A DNA stretch of 64,000 nucleotides. It comes from JAJRTA01 sp965603125. Lineage in GTDB: Bacteria > Zixibacteria > MSB-5A5 > GN15 > FEB-12. Shown here one piece after another: positions 56,088 to 64,000 of the stretch. The DNA is taken from contig CBFDBU010000009.1 of assembly GCA_965603125.1 (NCBI GenBank), positions 59,691 to 123,690 on the forward strand. The letters are read 5' to 3'. Both the position numbers and the translations under genes were made by a program. Within the stretch, counting starts at the first letter, position 1; the number at the start of each line of letters is the position of its first letter. The notes under the pieces were generated by a model. It ran no database searches. It was not told the DNA's origin and was given only the letters and a program-made list of their open reading frames with translations.

Positions 56088-58061
56088 TTATTTCTTTATC
56101 GTCCCCCGGAACGCCAGGCGAGCCAGTAGCAGCGTCATGAGGCCGAAGACAACCAGAGCCAGCCATGGTCCGTAACTGCCGGTCAGCGATCCTAACATCT
56201 CCTGGTGCTCATCGTAGAAGTCGGCGTAACCTGCCCAACCTCCGATCATGAACGCCACTGCCACGCCGACAAGAGCCCCGCCGGCTACAAGTCCCGACGC
56301 GAACAGCACCCCGGCCAGGTTTTTGTCTTTGTACTTCTCTCGGCTCGTGTACTTTCTGACCAGCAGAGCGACCAGGCCGCCGGTCATGATCGGCGTCGAC
56401 AGCGACAGCGGCAGGTAGAGTCCGATTGCGAACGGCAAAGATGATATCCCCAAAAGCTCCACCGCGACGGCGATAAAACCACCCACAATAATAGGCTCCC
56501 ACGGCAAGTTGGCGTTCATGATTCCCTGAACCACGGTCGCCATGACGTTGGCCTGGGGCGCCAGCAGCGGTTGTCGCGATGTGGCCCCCTCCACAAAGCC
56601 AAAGGCCTCATTCATGTAATAAATTGTGAAGCCCATCGCCATCGCCGGGAAGACGAGCCCGATGAACTCCGTAAGCTGCTGCCGGAACGGCGATGCCCCA
56701 AGCAGGTAGCCGGTTTTCAGGTCCTGGGCGATGTCACCGGACATACAGACGGCGATACAGACAATCGCGCCCACCGACATGGCGGTCACCATACCCTGAA
56801 CACCCTCCACGCCGAAGTACAACAGTATCATGCACGTGACCAGCAGGGTGGCGATCGTCATTCCCGATACCGGCGACGATGACGACCCCACGATGCCGAC
56901 GATACGGGCTGCCACGACCACGAAGAAGAACCCGAACAATACGGCCAGGGCCGCGCCAAGCAAATGTAACTCGGCGCCGGGGAGCAGCCAGATGGCGATG
57001 ACAACGGCGGCAACGCCCAAGAGCACCCACTTCATGGGCAGATCGCGGTCGGTGCGGGGAGGCGTTTCTTCTGATACCCGGCGACCTATGAGTTGGCCGA
57101 ACCCCTTGCTGAACGAAGAGATGATAACCGGGAAGGATTTGATCAGCGACACAAACCCGCCAATCGCCACCGCTCCCACTCCGAGGTACTTGATATAGAA
57201 GTTCCGCAGTTGGGCCGGGTTCATCTCGCTGATGGGGATGGTGCCCGGGGTCAGGACGAGGTCCGGGACCTGGGCCCCGATATAAGCCAGCAGCGGTCCG
57301 ATTCCAAGGTAGCCGAGAACGGCGCCGCTGAGCATCAGGGCCGAGATACGAGGTCCGATAATGTAGCCCACGCCCAGCAGTGCCGGGGTAGCGTCAATTC
57401 CGATAGTGCCGCCCTTCAGGAATCCCCTGAAATCATGGCTGGGTGTCTGCGGCCATACGCGCAACATGTCGTACAGGACCTGAAACAGGGCGCCGATTCC
57501 GATTCCGGAGAAGACCAACTTCGCCTTGCCACCTCCCTCGTCACCGGCCACGATGATCTCCGCACAGGCGGTTCCCTCGGGGAACCTCAGGTTACCGTGT
57601 TCCTTGTGAACGAGGTACCTGCGAAGGGGAATCATCAGCAGGATACCTAACGTGCCACCCAGTATCGAGAGCCAGAAGATGTGCGTCTTGGAGATTTCGT
57701 GAAAGTATCCGGCGGCGGCCAGTTCCTGGTTGGCCGACCAGATAAAGAAAGCTGGAATAGTGAAAATTATACCTGCCGCCAGCGATTCACCGGCAGATCC
57801 AATCGTCTGCACGATGTTATTCTCCAGCACCGTCACATTGCTCTTGTAAAGCAGCCGCAGAACCGCCATCGAAATCACGGCTGCAGGGATTGAGGCCGAG
57901 ACCGTCATCCCGAACTTGAGGCCGAGATAGGCGTTGGCGACCCCGAATACTACCGAGATGATGATGCCCAGGATCACAGCCTTCCAGGTAACCTCGGCTA
58001 TGCTCATTGCGGCAGGCACTACCGGTTCATAGACTTCATTATTCTTGTCAGGTTGTTGCAC
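56088..58061 (-). CDS. OPT-family oligopeptide transporter
   Basis: A 657-residue membrane protein with about 14-16 helices. The N-terminal GVANAYLGLKFGMTVSASIPAAVISM (in part), the RYLVHKEHGNLRFPEGTACAE segment (in part) and GDIAQDLKTGYLLGASP are hallmarks of the bacterial/archaeal OPT group. These carry di- and oligopeptides, or metal chelates in the YSL-type branch, driven by protons. Together with the secreted M28 peptidase nearby, peptide uptake is a reasonable guess. The start ATG is followed by a hydrophilic region of about 20 residues before the first helix. Confidence 0.92.
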   Translation of the reverse strand: MQQPDKNNEVYEPVVPAAMSIAEVTWKAVILGIIISVVFGVANAYLGLKFGMTVSASIPAAVISMAVLRLLYKSNVTVLENNIVQTIGSAGESLAAGIIFTIPAFFIWSANQELAAAGYFHEISKTHIFWLSILGGTLGILLMIPLRRYLVHKEHGNLRFPEGTACAEIIVAGDEGGGKAKLVFSGIGIGALFQVLYDMLRVWPQTPSHDFRGFLKGGTIGIDATPALLGVGYIIGPRISALMLSGAVLGYLGIGPLLAYIGAQVPDLVLTPGTIPISEMNPAQLRNFYIKYLGVGAVAIGGFVSLIKSFPVIISSFSKGFGQLIGRRVSEETPPRTDRDLPMKWVLLGVAAVVIAIWLLPGAELHLLGAALAVLFGFFFVVVAARIVGIVGSSSSPVSGMTIATLLVTCMILLYFGVEGVQGMVTAMSVGAIVCIAVCMSGDIAQDLKTGYLLGASPFRQQLTEFIGLVFPAMAMGFTIYYMNEAFGFVEGATSRQPLLAPQANVMATVVQGIMNANLPWEPIIVGGFIAVAVELLGISSLPFAIGLYLPLSLSTPIMTGGLVALLVRKYTSREKYKDKNLAGVLFASGLVAGGALVGVAVAFMIGGWAGYADFYDEHQEMLGSLTGSYGPWLALVVFGLMTLLLARLAFRGTIKK

Positions 58062-58611
58062 GGGACCTCCAGTCCGTCAGGGTGACATCGGCTAACAGGC
58101 TAACATCAGGTTCAGTCATGGCCGTGTCAAGTTTATTAGTCACTGTTATAGACGGTCGCGATTTCCGGATGGACAGGTGGAGATCGCAGATTCTGCGCCC
58201 TCACACAGTCGGGCTGCTTTGGCTCTTGCCGTGTTTTTCTGGAACATTGGACTCGGCCGGATTGTAGTAAGGATGACAGGAATGCGACGGGCGGGTTGCG
58301 TCCCGGTGGGTTTTCCTGCTCGGTAGTGGGTGGCCGGGCAACGAGTCCTGGAGGAGCGCGTTTGCACCGCTTGCAGTTATGACAATATGACAAAATAAAT
58401 GCTTGACAAGGTCGATTGAACCACTAACTTAATAATGAAGGGTGATCTAAGCCGTCGATATTATCTGTCCGCAGTATGGAGTGGCAACTTCACCGATTGC
58501 AGTAGTCGTATTAAGGATGAAATGTGGCTGCGTGGGTTCACGGAACGGTAAGGCCCATGACAGCCGGAACATTAACCGAGAGCATTATTGATGATGCTGA
58601 GGAGGTGAACC
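58062..58611. other. 550-base non-coding gap with a possible promoter
   Basis: No convincing gene on either strand. TTGACA at 58403-58408 sits behind an A/T-rich tract and is followed after 20 bases by TTAATAAT (58429-58436); the spacing is longer than ideal. If used, the secreted-protein gene at 58612 would have a leader of about 175 bases. A few short inverted repeats are present but none with a clear T-run. Confidence 0.4.
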
Positions 58612-59433
58612 TTGACAAAACGGTTTTACACTTTGACGGTGGTCCTCACCTTTTTGCTTGTCCCGTCTCTGGTGTTCGCTGCCAGCCAGAAGTTTGCCGT
58701 GGCTGAAGCGTCCCTCAACGAGGATAGCCAGATAGTCGTGCCTTTGGAGATAACCAATGACGACAATCTCACGGCGATTACTATTCCTCTGGAGTTCTCC
58801 GAAGGTGTGACGCTCAAGGAAGTCGATTTTGAAGGTACCCGGGTTGAGTATTTCGATCTGAAGATAGCTACTATCGACAATGCCAACCATACCGTCCTGA
58901 TCGGTCTTCTGCCTCAGATGAGCAACGAGCAAAAGCCGGACCTCGCGGCCGGCACCGGGCCGGTGGCCAATCTGGTGTTTGAAGTAAACGATCCGATAGT
59001 TGACGAGATCACAATCGAAGCCACGACCATTGAGAAGCCATATCACACGCTGGCCTTTGTCTACCATGACTACTCGCCGGCCGGCGATCGTTCGATCCGG
59101 GTGGAAAGGTTTGAATTCGAGTCTGTGACCAAGTCGCTGTCCGATATGCCCGGTCCGTCCACGACGCCGGGCCGGTTTGGGTTGTCTCAGAATTACCCTA
59201 ACCCGTTCAACCCGACGACGATAATCAGTTTCAATCTGCCGGCGGCCTCGCGTGTGGATCTTTCGGTTTACAATGTTCTTGGCCAGAAGGTAACCACGCT
59301 GATTGACGGCCGCCTGGAGGCAGGTCCGCAGGAGGTCGAGTGGAATGCCACCGGGTACTCCAGCGGCGTCTACTTCTACCGGATTGCCACTGACGCCAAT
59401 GTCGAAACGCGGAAGATGGTTCTCCTGAAGTAA
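58612..59433 (+). CDS. Secreted protein with cohesin-like domain and type IX-style C-terminal sorting domain
   Basis: The TTG start has GAGGAGGTG six bases upstream. The 273-residue product has a signal peptide (residues 1-23), a beta-sandwich domain (about 24-150; IVVPLEITNDDNLTAITIPL resembles cohesin-type folds) and a linker. The C-terminal domain (about 180-273) has NYPNPFNPTTIISFNLP, VYNVLGQKV and GVYFYRI ... RKMVLLK. This tail is the FlgD-Ig/T9SS type A-like signal widespread in the FCB group, which targets proteins to the cell surface. No T9SS secretion gene is in this window. Confidence 0.85.
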   Translation: MTKRFYTLTVVLTFLLVPSLVFAASQKFAVAEASLNEDSQIVVPLEITNDDNLTAITIPLEFSEGVTLKEVDFEGTRVEYFDLKIATIDNANHTVLIGLLPQMSNEQKPDLAAGTGPVANLVFEVNDPIVDEITIEATTIEKPYHTLAFVYHDYSPAGDRSIRVERFEFESVTKSLSDMPGPSTTPGRFGLSQNYPNPFNPTTIISFNLPAASRVDLSVYNVLGQKVTTLIDGRLEAGPQEVEWNATGYSSGVYFYRIATDANVETRKMVLLK

Positions 59434-59490
59434 GGGCCGGATCACCGAGTCTGAAGTAAGAAAGTCTCATATAAGTCATTTGCCAATGTG

Positions 59491-59519
59491 CCCTCTCCCA
59501 TGGCCGGGGAGAGGGCCTT
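59491..59519 (+). terminator. Intrinsic terminator after the secreted-protein gene
   Basis: CCCTCTCCC pairs with GGGAGAGGG (59507-59515) around a seven-base loop, followed by CCTTTATGTTT. It lies 58 bases past the stop. The rest of 59434-59917 (484 bases) shows no gene I can support. Confidence 0.7.
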
Positions 59520-59917
59520 TATGTTTCTGCGTCGCCATATTTCCTGCGTCGGTCGCGCGGCACATTCTGCGCTCTGGAGGACCTGGCAGGGGGGGATCGG
59601 TGGCGGTGTCACCATAAGTCGTTACAGTACATGCAACGGTAGAGGAGTCGTCGGTTTTGGCACGACTTTTGTATCACTACTTTTTGACCGGGACGATGCC
59701 GACCCGTTCAGCAGAATAAACGCACATCCTGCCAGACGGTGACGGCGTCCGGGCAGCATGGATTGCGGTCAGGTTGGCGAACGTCCCCGGACGGTGAGGA
59801 GAGATAGGTCTCAGCAGAGATGTTGGGACCTTTTCCTATGGCCCCGATTCAGGCCCGGGCAGACTTGGCCGTGTCATTGCCGTACCCGCTCCAATAGTGT
59901 CATCCGGATCGTGATTG

Positions 59918-60976
59918 TCACCGGACAGCCTCACAGCCGATCTCTTCGGCGGTGGCCGGTGACACCGGCAGAGTTCGTTCGCCGTTCGAGTCGGACACGG
60001 TTACCTCGACCAACGGCTGGTGCCTGGCGGAAGTGTAGCGAGCCGTTATGCGGGCGGCCTTGCTGATGTTTTCATCGCTTGCCTCTCCAATCAACAGCGC
60101 AATCGGGGAGCCGACACCTAAGGCCTCAAGCTGGACATGTTGCTGCTGTCTGTGAGAGAGTATGCGAGCGTTGTCCTTTTCATCACGGCCTACGATGAGT
60201 TTGGTGCTGGCGTCGAGCCGAAAATGGCGGCCTGTGCGAAGAAGGTCAATGTCATCAAATGTGACGTGCTCGGTGTGAGACAACAGATCACGGAGTTTGT
60301 TGGAATAGCTCCAATCTGTGAGCAAGCAACCTGAGGCGGGCGAGAAGTAGCTCTCCAGACCAAACTGCACGGCCAGTTCCATTTGTCGCCGACGGCTCCG
60401 GCCGCTGATGGCCTCAAGCCGGTTGCGGTCGACCAGGCCGCTGAGTTCCGGATCCGTCGGGGGGAGAAGCCGGGCCGAAAGCGGTCGCAGAAGCTTGCCT
60501 TTCAGGCCCGATTGGTTTACGACCAGATTTAGTTTATCTTTCAACTGTGACATCGGTCTCTGACTGAGCACCTCGCCGGTCACTATAAAGTCGGCGCCGG
60601 ATACCTCCATGAACTTGCGGGCCTCCCTCAGCATGAAAATGCGGCAGTCGATGCACGGATTCATATTTTTACCATGACCGAACCGGGGATTCCTGACGAT
60701 ATCGATGAATTCCTCTCCAAAGTGCACTATCTTGACGTCAAATCCGTACTTCTCTGCGACCGAATGAGGATCGAACCGGCCGGAGGAATACTCCCCCGGA
60801 CCGCACTCGAAATGCGTCACGAATGTCAGGGCTGTCACCCTGATATCCTGCTTGAGCATCAGGAGTATCGCCAGCGAGGAATCCAGCCCTCCGGAAAAAA
60901 GAGCGATGGCATGACCGCGCTTCGGGTTGCTCTCACGGCGCTTGTTATCTTCACTTATGTCAGGAATTGTTGTCAT
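59918..60976 (-). CDS. PP-loop ATPase, ThiI/MnmA-like tRNA thiolation protein with NFACT-type domain
   Basis: A 352-residue protein. The PP-loop is FSGGLDSSLA (S28-S34). Cysteines C58, C108 and C111 (NPCIDC), and C217 (ASGCLL) are spaced as in iron-sulphur-dependent thiolases such as TtuA/TudS-like enzymes. The C-terminal third (about 230-320), with HFRLDASTKLIVGRDEKDN, resembles the NFACT-R RNA-binding domain. The probable role is thiolation of a tRNA base, with the cluster as sulphur carrier; homologues are often annotated as ThiI-like. No THUMP domain is seen. The precise target is unknown. Confidence 0.8.
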   Translation of the reverse strand: MTTIPDISEDNKRRESNPKRGHAIALFSGGLDSSLAILLMLKQDIRVTALTFVTHFECGPGEYSSGRFDPHSVAEKYGFDVKIVHFGEEFIDIVRNPRFGHGKNMNPCIDCRIFMLREARKFMEVSGADFIVTGEVLSQRPMSQLKDKLNLVVNQSGLKGKLLRPLSARLLPPTDPELSGLVDRNRLEAISGRSRRRQMELAVQFGLESYFSPASGCLLTDWSYSNKLRDLLSHTEHVTFDDIDLLRTGRHFRLDASTKLIVGRDEKDNARILSHRQQQHVQLEALGVGSPIALLIGEASDENISKAARITARYTSARHQPLVEVTVSDSNGERTLPVSPATAEEIGCEAVR

Positions 60977-61179
60977 CCATGTTTGATGCCGCCGGATGGG
61001 GCCAAAAACAGTCCCCTTCCAGACGATGAACGGAATACTCCACGCGTCACCTTCCCGGGGAAGCCGCTCCTGTCAACGCAGCCTGCTCGCTGCTCCCGCA
61101 TATCACACTTTGCTCCGTCGCTGTACCACCATAAGGTAATATAGACGTTTGACGTCGCATTTCAAGAGCCCATTTTACC

Positions 61180-61208
61180 TTGACTTGCAAGGGAGTCCCC
61201 GATAACAT
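61180..61208 (+). promoter_or_regulatory. Putative promoter of the mla operon
   Basis: TTGACT (61180-61185), a 17-base spacer and TAACAT (61203-61208). GGAAAGGAA lies just before GTG 61232, so this message would have a short normal leader. Confidence 0.55.
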
Positions 61209-61231
61209 TGATCGAGTAAAGGAAAGGAACA

Positions 61232-62020
61232 GTGGCCATTCTCAGCGCCTTTGACAACTGGCTCAAACATGCTGCCTATGAGAGCCAGCACCTGTTTTTC
61301 TTCTCTGCCCGGATGATAGGGGCTTTATTTTCCCGGCGGTTCTACCTGCGCGAGACGCTGGAGCAGATGTACCTGATCGGTGTCGGGTCGATGGTTCTCA
61401 TCGTCCTCACCGGCATATTCGCCGGTCAGGGGTTTGCCCTTGCGTTTTCGATGGAACTGATGGACTTTGGAGCCAAGAATTACCTCGGCCGGATCATGGC
61501 CATTTCCATCATCCGTGAGTTGGGCCCGGTGCTGACCGGGGTCATGTTTGCCGCTCGCGTGGCGGCGGGCATCACGGCCGAGATCGGCGCCATGAAGTCG
61601 TCCAACCAGCTTGACGCCATGGTTGCTTTCGGGATCGACCCCCTCAAGAAACTCGCCGTCCCGCGGTTGATCGCGCTGATCGTGATGCTCCCGGCGATGA
61701 CGGTCATCTGTGATGTCATTGCCCTCTTCGGTGGCTGGGTTATTGCCACGCTCGTGGCCCACGTCACTTCGACGATGTACTGGTCAGCCGTCAGGGAGCG
61801 GTTGGTCTTCGGGAACATCTTTGTCGGGCTGCTCAAGCCGGTATTATTTTCGTTCGTTATCGCCTTCATCTCCTGTTACAAGGGATTCAGTTCCGCCGGC
61901 GGAACCAAGGGCGTCGGCCGGGCGACCACGAACTCGGTCGTCCTGTGTTCCATAACCATCCTGATCGGCAACTTCTTCATCACCAGGGTCGTATTCAACT
62001 GGATCAAGGGTTACTTATGA
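61232..62020 (+). CDS. mlaE: ABC transporter permease MlaE
   Basis: A 262-residue inner-membrane permease with five or six hydrophobic segments. GVMFAARVAAGITAEIGAMK (in part) and SNQLDAMVAFGIDPLKKLAVPR are the MlaE signatures, with FISCYKGFSSAGGTKGVGRATT near the end (in part). MlaE, with MlaF and MlaD, moves phospholipid between inner and outer membranes. The GTG start has GGAAAGG upstream. The stop overlaps mlaF by four bases. Confidence 0.95.
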   Translation: MAILSAFDNWLKHAAYESQHLFFFSARMIGALFSRRFYLRETLEQMYLIGVGSMVLIVLTGIFAGQGFALAFSMELMDFGAKNYLGRIMAISIIRELGPVLTGVMFAARVAAGITAEIGAMKSSNQLDAMVAFGIDPLKKLAVPRLIALIVMLPAMTVICDVIALFGGWVIATLVAHVTSTMYWSAVRERLVFGNIFVGLLKPVLFSFVIAFISCYKGFSSAGGTKGVGRATTNSVVLCSITILIGNFFITRVVFNWIKGYL

Positions 62021-62805
62021 TTGAGCTCAAGAACGTGGATTTCTCATACGACGACCTCCCGGTGTTGCGCAATATCTCCTTCACCGTGGACGACTCGGAG
62101 GCGGTCGTGGTGATGGGGCCTTCCGGCTCGGGCAAATCCACAATCCTGCGTCTTATCCTGGGATTAGAGACTCCACAGCGCGGCGAAGTGAACGTGGATC
62201 GCCGGGACATCTGCCGCATGAACGAGAAATCGAAACGCCGGATACGACGAAAGATCGGGATGGTCTTTCAGGACGGTGCGCTCTTTGATTCTCTCAGCGT
62301 GGGCGAGAACGTCGGTTACTACCTCCTTGAGCACACGGCGCTCCCGTGGCCGGAGATCGAGAGCCGCGTGAGATCCATGCTGGGGTTCGTGGGGCTCGAC
62401 GCAGACGAGGTGATCGACAAGCTCCCCGATCAGCTTTCCGGGGGCATGCGGCGCCGGGTGGCGATCGGGCGCGCGCTCCTTTCCACCGATCCCAAGATAA
62501 TGCTCTATGACGAACCGACCACCGGCCTTGACCCCAATGCCATCCGCAACGTAGTCAACTTGATCAACAAACTTCACCGGGAGCGGACGGTATCGACGAT
62601 CGTGGTGACACACCAGATCGCCGACGCTTTCGCTATGGCGGACAGGTACATCATCATCTACCGGGGGGAGTTGGTCTTCGACGGCCCCTACGAGCAGCTT
62701 CGCGGCTGCCGTGACACAAGGGTTCAGGAGTTCCTGGCTCCATTCAGAGACTCCATGACCGGTGTTTTCAAACGGAAGTTCTTTGATGGTGGCATTTCCC
62801 CCTGA
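62017..62805 (+). CDS. mlaF: ABC transporter ATP-binding protein MlaF
   Basis: A 262-residue ATPase beginning MIELKNVDFSYDDLPVL. Walker A is GPSGSGKST, the signature is LSGGMRRRVAIGRAL, and Walker B is KIMLYDEPTTGLDP followed by the H-loop VVTHQ. LSGGMRRR, with M and three basic residues, is typical of the MlaF group. ATG 62017 overlaps the mlaE stop (ATGA); upstream in-frame codons are not family-like. It ends 94 bases before mlaD. Confidence 0.95.
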   Translation: MIELKNVDFSYDDLPVLRNISFTVDDSEAVVVMGPSGSGKSTILRLILGLETPQRGEVNVDRRDICRMNEKSKRRIRRKIGMVFQDGALFDSLSVGENVGYYLLEHTALPWPEIESRVRSMLGFVGLDADEVIDKLPDQLSGGMRRRVAIGRALLSTDPKIMLYDEPTTGLDPNAIRNVVNLINKLHRERTVSTIVVTHQIADAFAMADRYIIIYRGELVFDGPYEQLRGCRDTRVQEFLAPFRDSMTGVFKRKFFDGGISP

Positions 62806-62812
62806 CAGGTTG

Positions 62813-62818
62813 TATAAT
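62813..62818 (+). promoter_or_regulatory. Possible -10 box ahead of mlaD
   Basis: TATAAT, a perfect -10 hexamer in the mlaF-mlaD gap, without a good -35 at 16-18 bases. It might give extra mlaD transcripts. The gap 62806-62899 is otherwise empty. Confidence 0.3.
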
Positions 62819-62899
62819 TCGTGGGTCGCACCAGTTGTGCCCCTTCGCCGGCAGGGCGCCACGATGCAGTCCGGGCGCGACCGGGAAAGGACCTGAGAT

Positions 62900-63835
62900 A
62901 TGGAACGAACTACGACAGTAAAGTGGAGCAGCCTGAAAGTCGGACTGGTGCTTGTATTCGCAATAGCCGCCATGCTCTGGGCGTCGCTGACCGGAGGGGG
63001 AACATCCATTTTCGACCCCAAGGGTGAGTTCGTCTGTTATTTCAGGAACGTCAGCGGTTTGGTGAAAGGATCGCCGGTCTGGATGTCCGGTGTCGAAGTG
63101 GGCAACGTGCGTTCCGTGGAGTTCGTTAACATCGACTCCCTGCGCCAGGTGAAAGTGGTCTGCCGGATCAAGAAATCGGTGTGGCCCATGCTGACCGAGG
63201 GATGCCTCGTGCAACTGGGAACCATCGGGTTCTTAGGGGACAAGTACTTGGAGGTCATTCCCGGCCCCAGGCAGGAGAGGATAATCGAAGAGATGGCGGT
63301 CATTCCCGCCCGTGACGCCGGCAGTGCGGAAGCGATGTTCAAAACGGGGGAAGTGGCGCTGGACGAAGCCAGCAACCTCCTCGGCAACCTCAACGATGTC
63401 ATTGCGCGCATGAACCGCGGCGAGGGAACGCTGGGCCGGATGACCACCAGCGACTCCCTCTATGTTCAGATGACCCGGCTGCTGACCAACCTGACCGCTC
63501 TCACCGCTTCGCTCCACGACAACCAGGAACGCATTATCGGCTCCATTGAAGAAACAGCCGACGCCGTTTCCAGCCTCTCCCGGAAGGTACAGGACAACAG
63601 CGGCAGCCTGGGCAGAATCATAAGCGACCCGCAACTGTACGACAACCTCGCCGCCACGTCGGCGCGGCTGGATACGATCATGAACAAGATCCAGGCGGCC
63701 GAGGGGTCCCTGGGGTTGTTTGTGAGCGATACCGCCTTCTACTCTGAGACCGTCAATCTAATGACGCGTATCGGTAATCTCGTCTCAGACATCGAGAAAA
63801 ACCCGAGGAAGTACTTCAAGTTCAGCGTGTTCTAG
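62900..63835 (+). CDS. mlaD: MlaD/MCE-domain substrate-binding protein
   Basis: A 311-residue protein with one N-terminal membrane anchor (about 12-30), an MCE domain (about 40-120) including GLVKGSPVWMSGVEVGNV and GTIGFLGDKYLEV (in part), and a long helical C-terminal region (about 150-300) with NLLGNLNDVIARMNRGEGTLG. It forms the periplasmic lipid-binding ring of Mla systems. The extended helical region is longer than in E. coli MlaD and recalls PqiB/YebT-like tunnels. More mla genes may follow beyond the window. Confidence 0.93.
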   Translation: MERTTTVKWSSLKVGLVLVFAIAAMLWASLTGGGTSIFDPKGEFVCYFRNVSGLVKGSPVWMSGVEVGNVRSVEFVNIDSLRQVKVVCRIKKSVWPMLTEGCLVQLGTIGFLGDKYLEVIPGPRQERIIEEMAVIPARDAGSAEAMFKTGEVALDEASNLLGNLNDVIARMNRGEGTLGRMTTSDSLYVQMTRLLTNLTALTASLHDNQERIIGSIEETADAVSSLSRKVQDNSGSLGRIISDPQLYDNLAATSARLDTIMNKIQAAEGSLGLFVSDTAFYSETVNLMTRIGNLVSDIEKNPRKYFKFSVF

Positions 63836-63881
63836 GGGGGACAGGGTGACGGATGAGCTCAAGAAATATGAGATGGGGTAG

Positions 63882-63905
63882 GGTGGGTCCGTCTTCGGAC
63901 CCGCC
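63882..63905 (+). repeat. Hairpin of the dispersed type, downstream of mlaD
   Basis: GGTGGGTCCG-TCTT-CGGACCCGCC, a ten-base stem with one wobble and a four-base loop, 46 bases after the mlaD stop. Its loop-closing CGTCTTCGG resembles the CTCTTCGG of the 45171 hairpin, so it may be a lone member of the same family or simply a terminator without a T-run. The remaining 63906-64000 shows nothing I can assign. Confidence 0.5.
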
Positions 63906-64000
63906 ACTTATCGGAACACGTTGATACTCTGTCATTCCCGCGAAGGGGACTTTCCAAAAACCCATGATATTTGCTTGTCTGGGATGGTTGTTTGGTTGCA

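Noticed and set aside
58403..58436. Standard sigma70 promoter for the secreted-protein gene
   Set aside because: TTGACA is good, but the A/T-rich -10-like sequence is 20 bases away; listed only as a possibility in the gap entry.

Overview
The window reads as chromosomal DNA from a G+C-rich, Gram-negative, anaerobic or microaerophilic bacterium. An outer membrane is implied by Pal and a YbgF-type partner, an MsbA-like lipid exporter, LPS-core-type glycosyltransferases and an Mla (MlaE/F/D) lipid-transport set. An oxygen-sensitive life style is implied by a homodimeric pyruvate:ferredoxin oxidoreductase and by a superoxide reductase, a rubrerythrin, a ferritin, three further ferritin-like diiron proteins and a thiol peroxidase in one gene run. 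A secreted protein ends in an 'NYPNPFNP ... G.YFYR ... KM.LLK' tail, the type IX/FCB-group sorting signature. Together these suggest a lineage of the FCB group (Zixibacteria-like candidate phyla are my best guess). That placement is inference; no marker gene was compared.

Layout. 1-3586 (+): end of pal, ybgF/cpoB, a small unknown gene, ligA. 3631-5177 (-): a PHA-regulator/phasin-like protein and two stand-alone receiver proteins. 5372-9685 (+): smpB, amidase, murI, an A+T-richer DUF5677-like gene inserted before rdgB. 9686-10122: a hairpin-rich repeat and an IS256-type transposase remnant. 10265-15808 (-): perR-like regulator, tpx, diiron proteins, superoxide reductase, ferritin, rubrerythrin and a metal permease, headed by a perfect palindromic operator. 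16058-20837 (-): nifJ, dcd and an IscR/Rrf2-like regulator. 21085-28035 (+): corrinoid adenosyltransferase, an SDR, trxB, a gap with a candidate structured RNA, and two membrane histidine kinases. 28157-36510 (-): a eukaryote-like citrate synthase with its own promoter and CRP-type palindrome, then glcD, fmdB, pckA, aspB, pta and prfB (transcribed prfB first), the last with a programmed +1 frameshift. 36680-41812 (+): metallo-hydrolase, PHP phosphatase, alkylpurine glycosylase, glutamate dehydrogenase, site-2 protease, lipoprotein. 41892-49241 (+): msbA, three LPS-type glycosyltransferases and rel. 49264-51027 (-): a secreted M28 peptidase. 51260-53817 (+): comF, xer, degenerate GGDEF. 53834-58061 (-): a GT39-TPR protein and an OPT transporter. 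58612-59433 (+): the secreted sorting-tail protein. 59918-60976 (-): a PP-loop tRNA-thiolase-like protein. 61232-63835 (+): mlaE-mlaF-mlaD.

How the genes fit together. PFOR, Pta, citrate synthase, PEP carboxykinase, aspartate aminotransferase, glutamate dehydrogenase and a GlcD-type oxidase describe pyruvate/acetyl-CoA metabolism joined to the TCA cycle and amino-acid nitrogen. The PerR-headed run protects such oxygen-labile enzymes.

The most unusual signals are not protein genes. (1) A dispersed, modular family of DNA hairpins has stems that co-vary between copies; one copy sits between 43-bp near-direct repeats at the start of a lipoprotein gene. (2) Several -35/-10 pairs end only 6-11 nt before start codons, suggesting leaderless transcripts. 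(3) GTGA-N6-TCAC palindromes recur, one exactly on the citrate synthase promoter. All repeats, promoters and alignments were found by eye.
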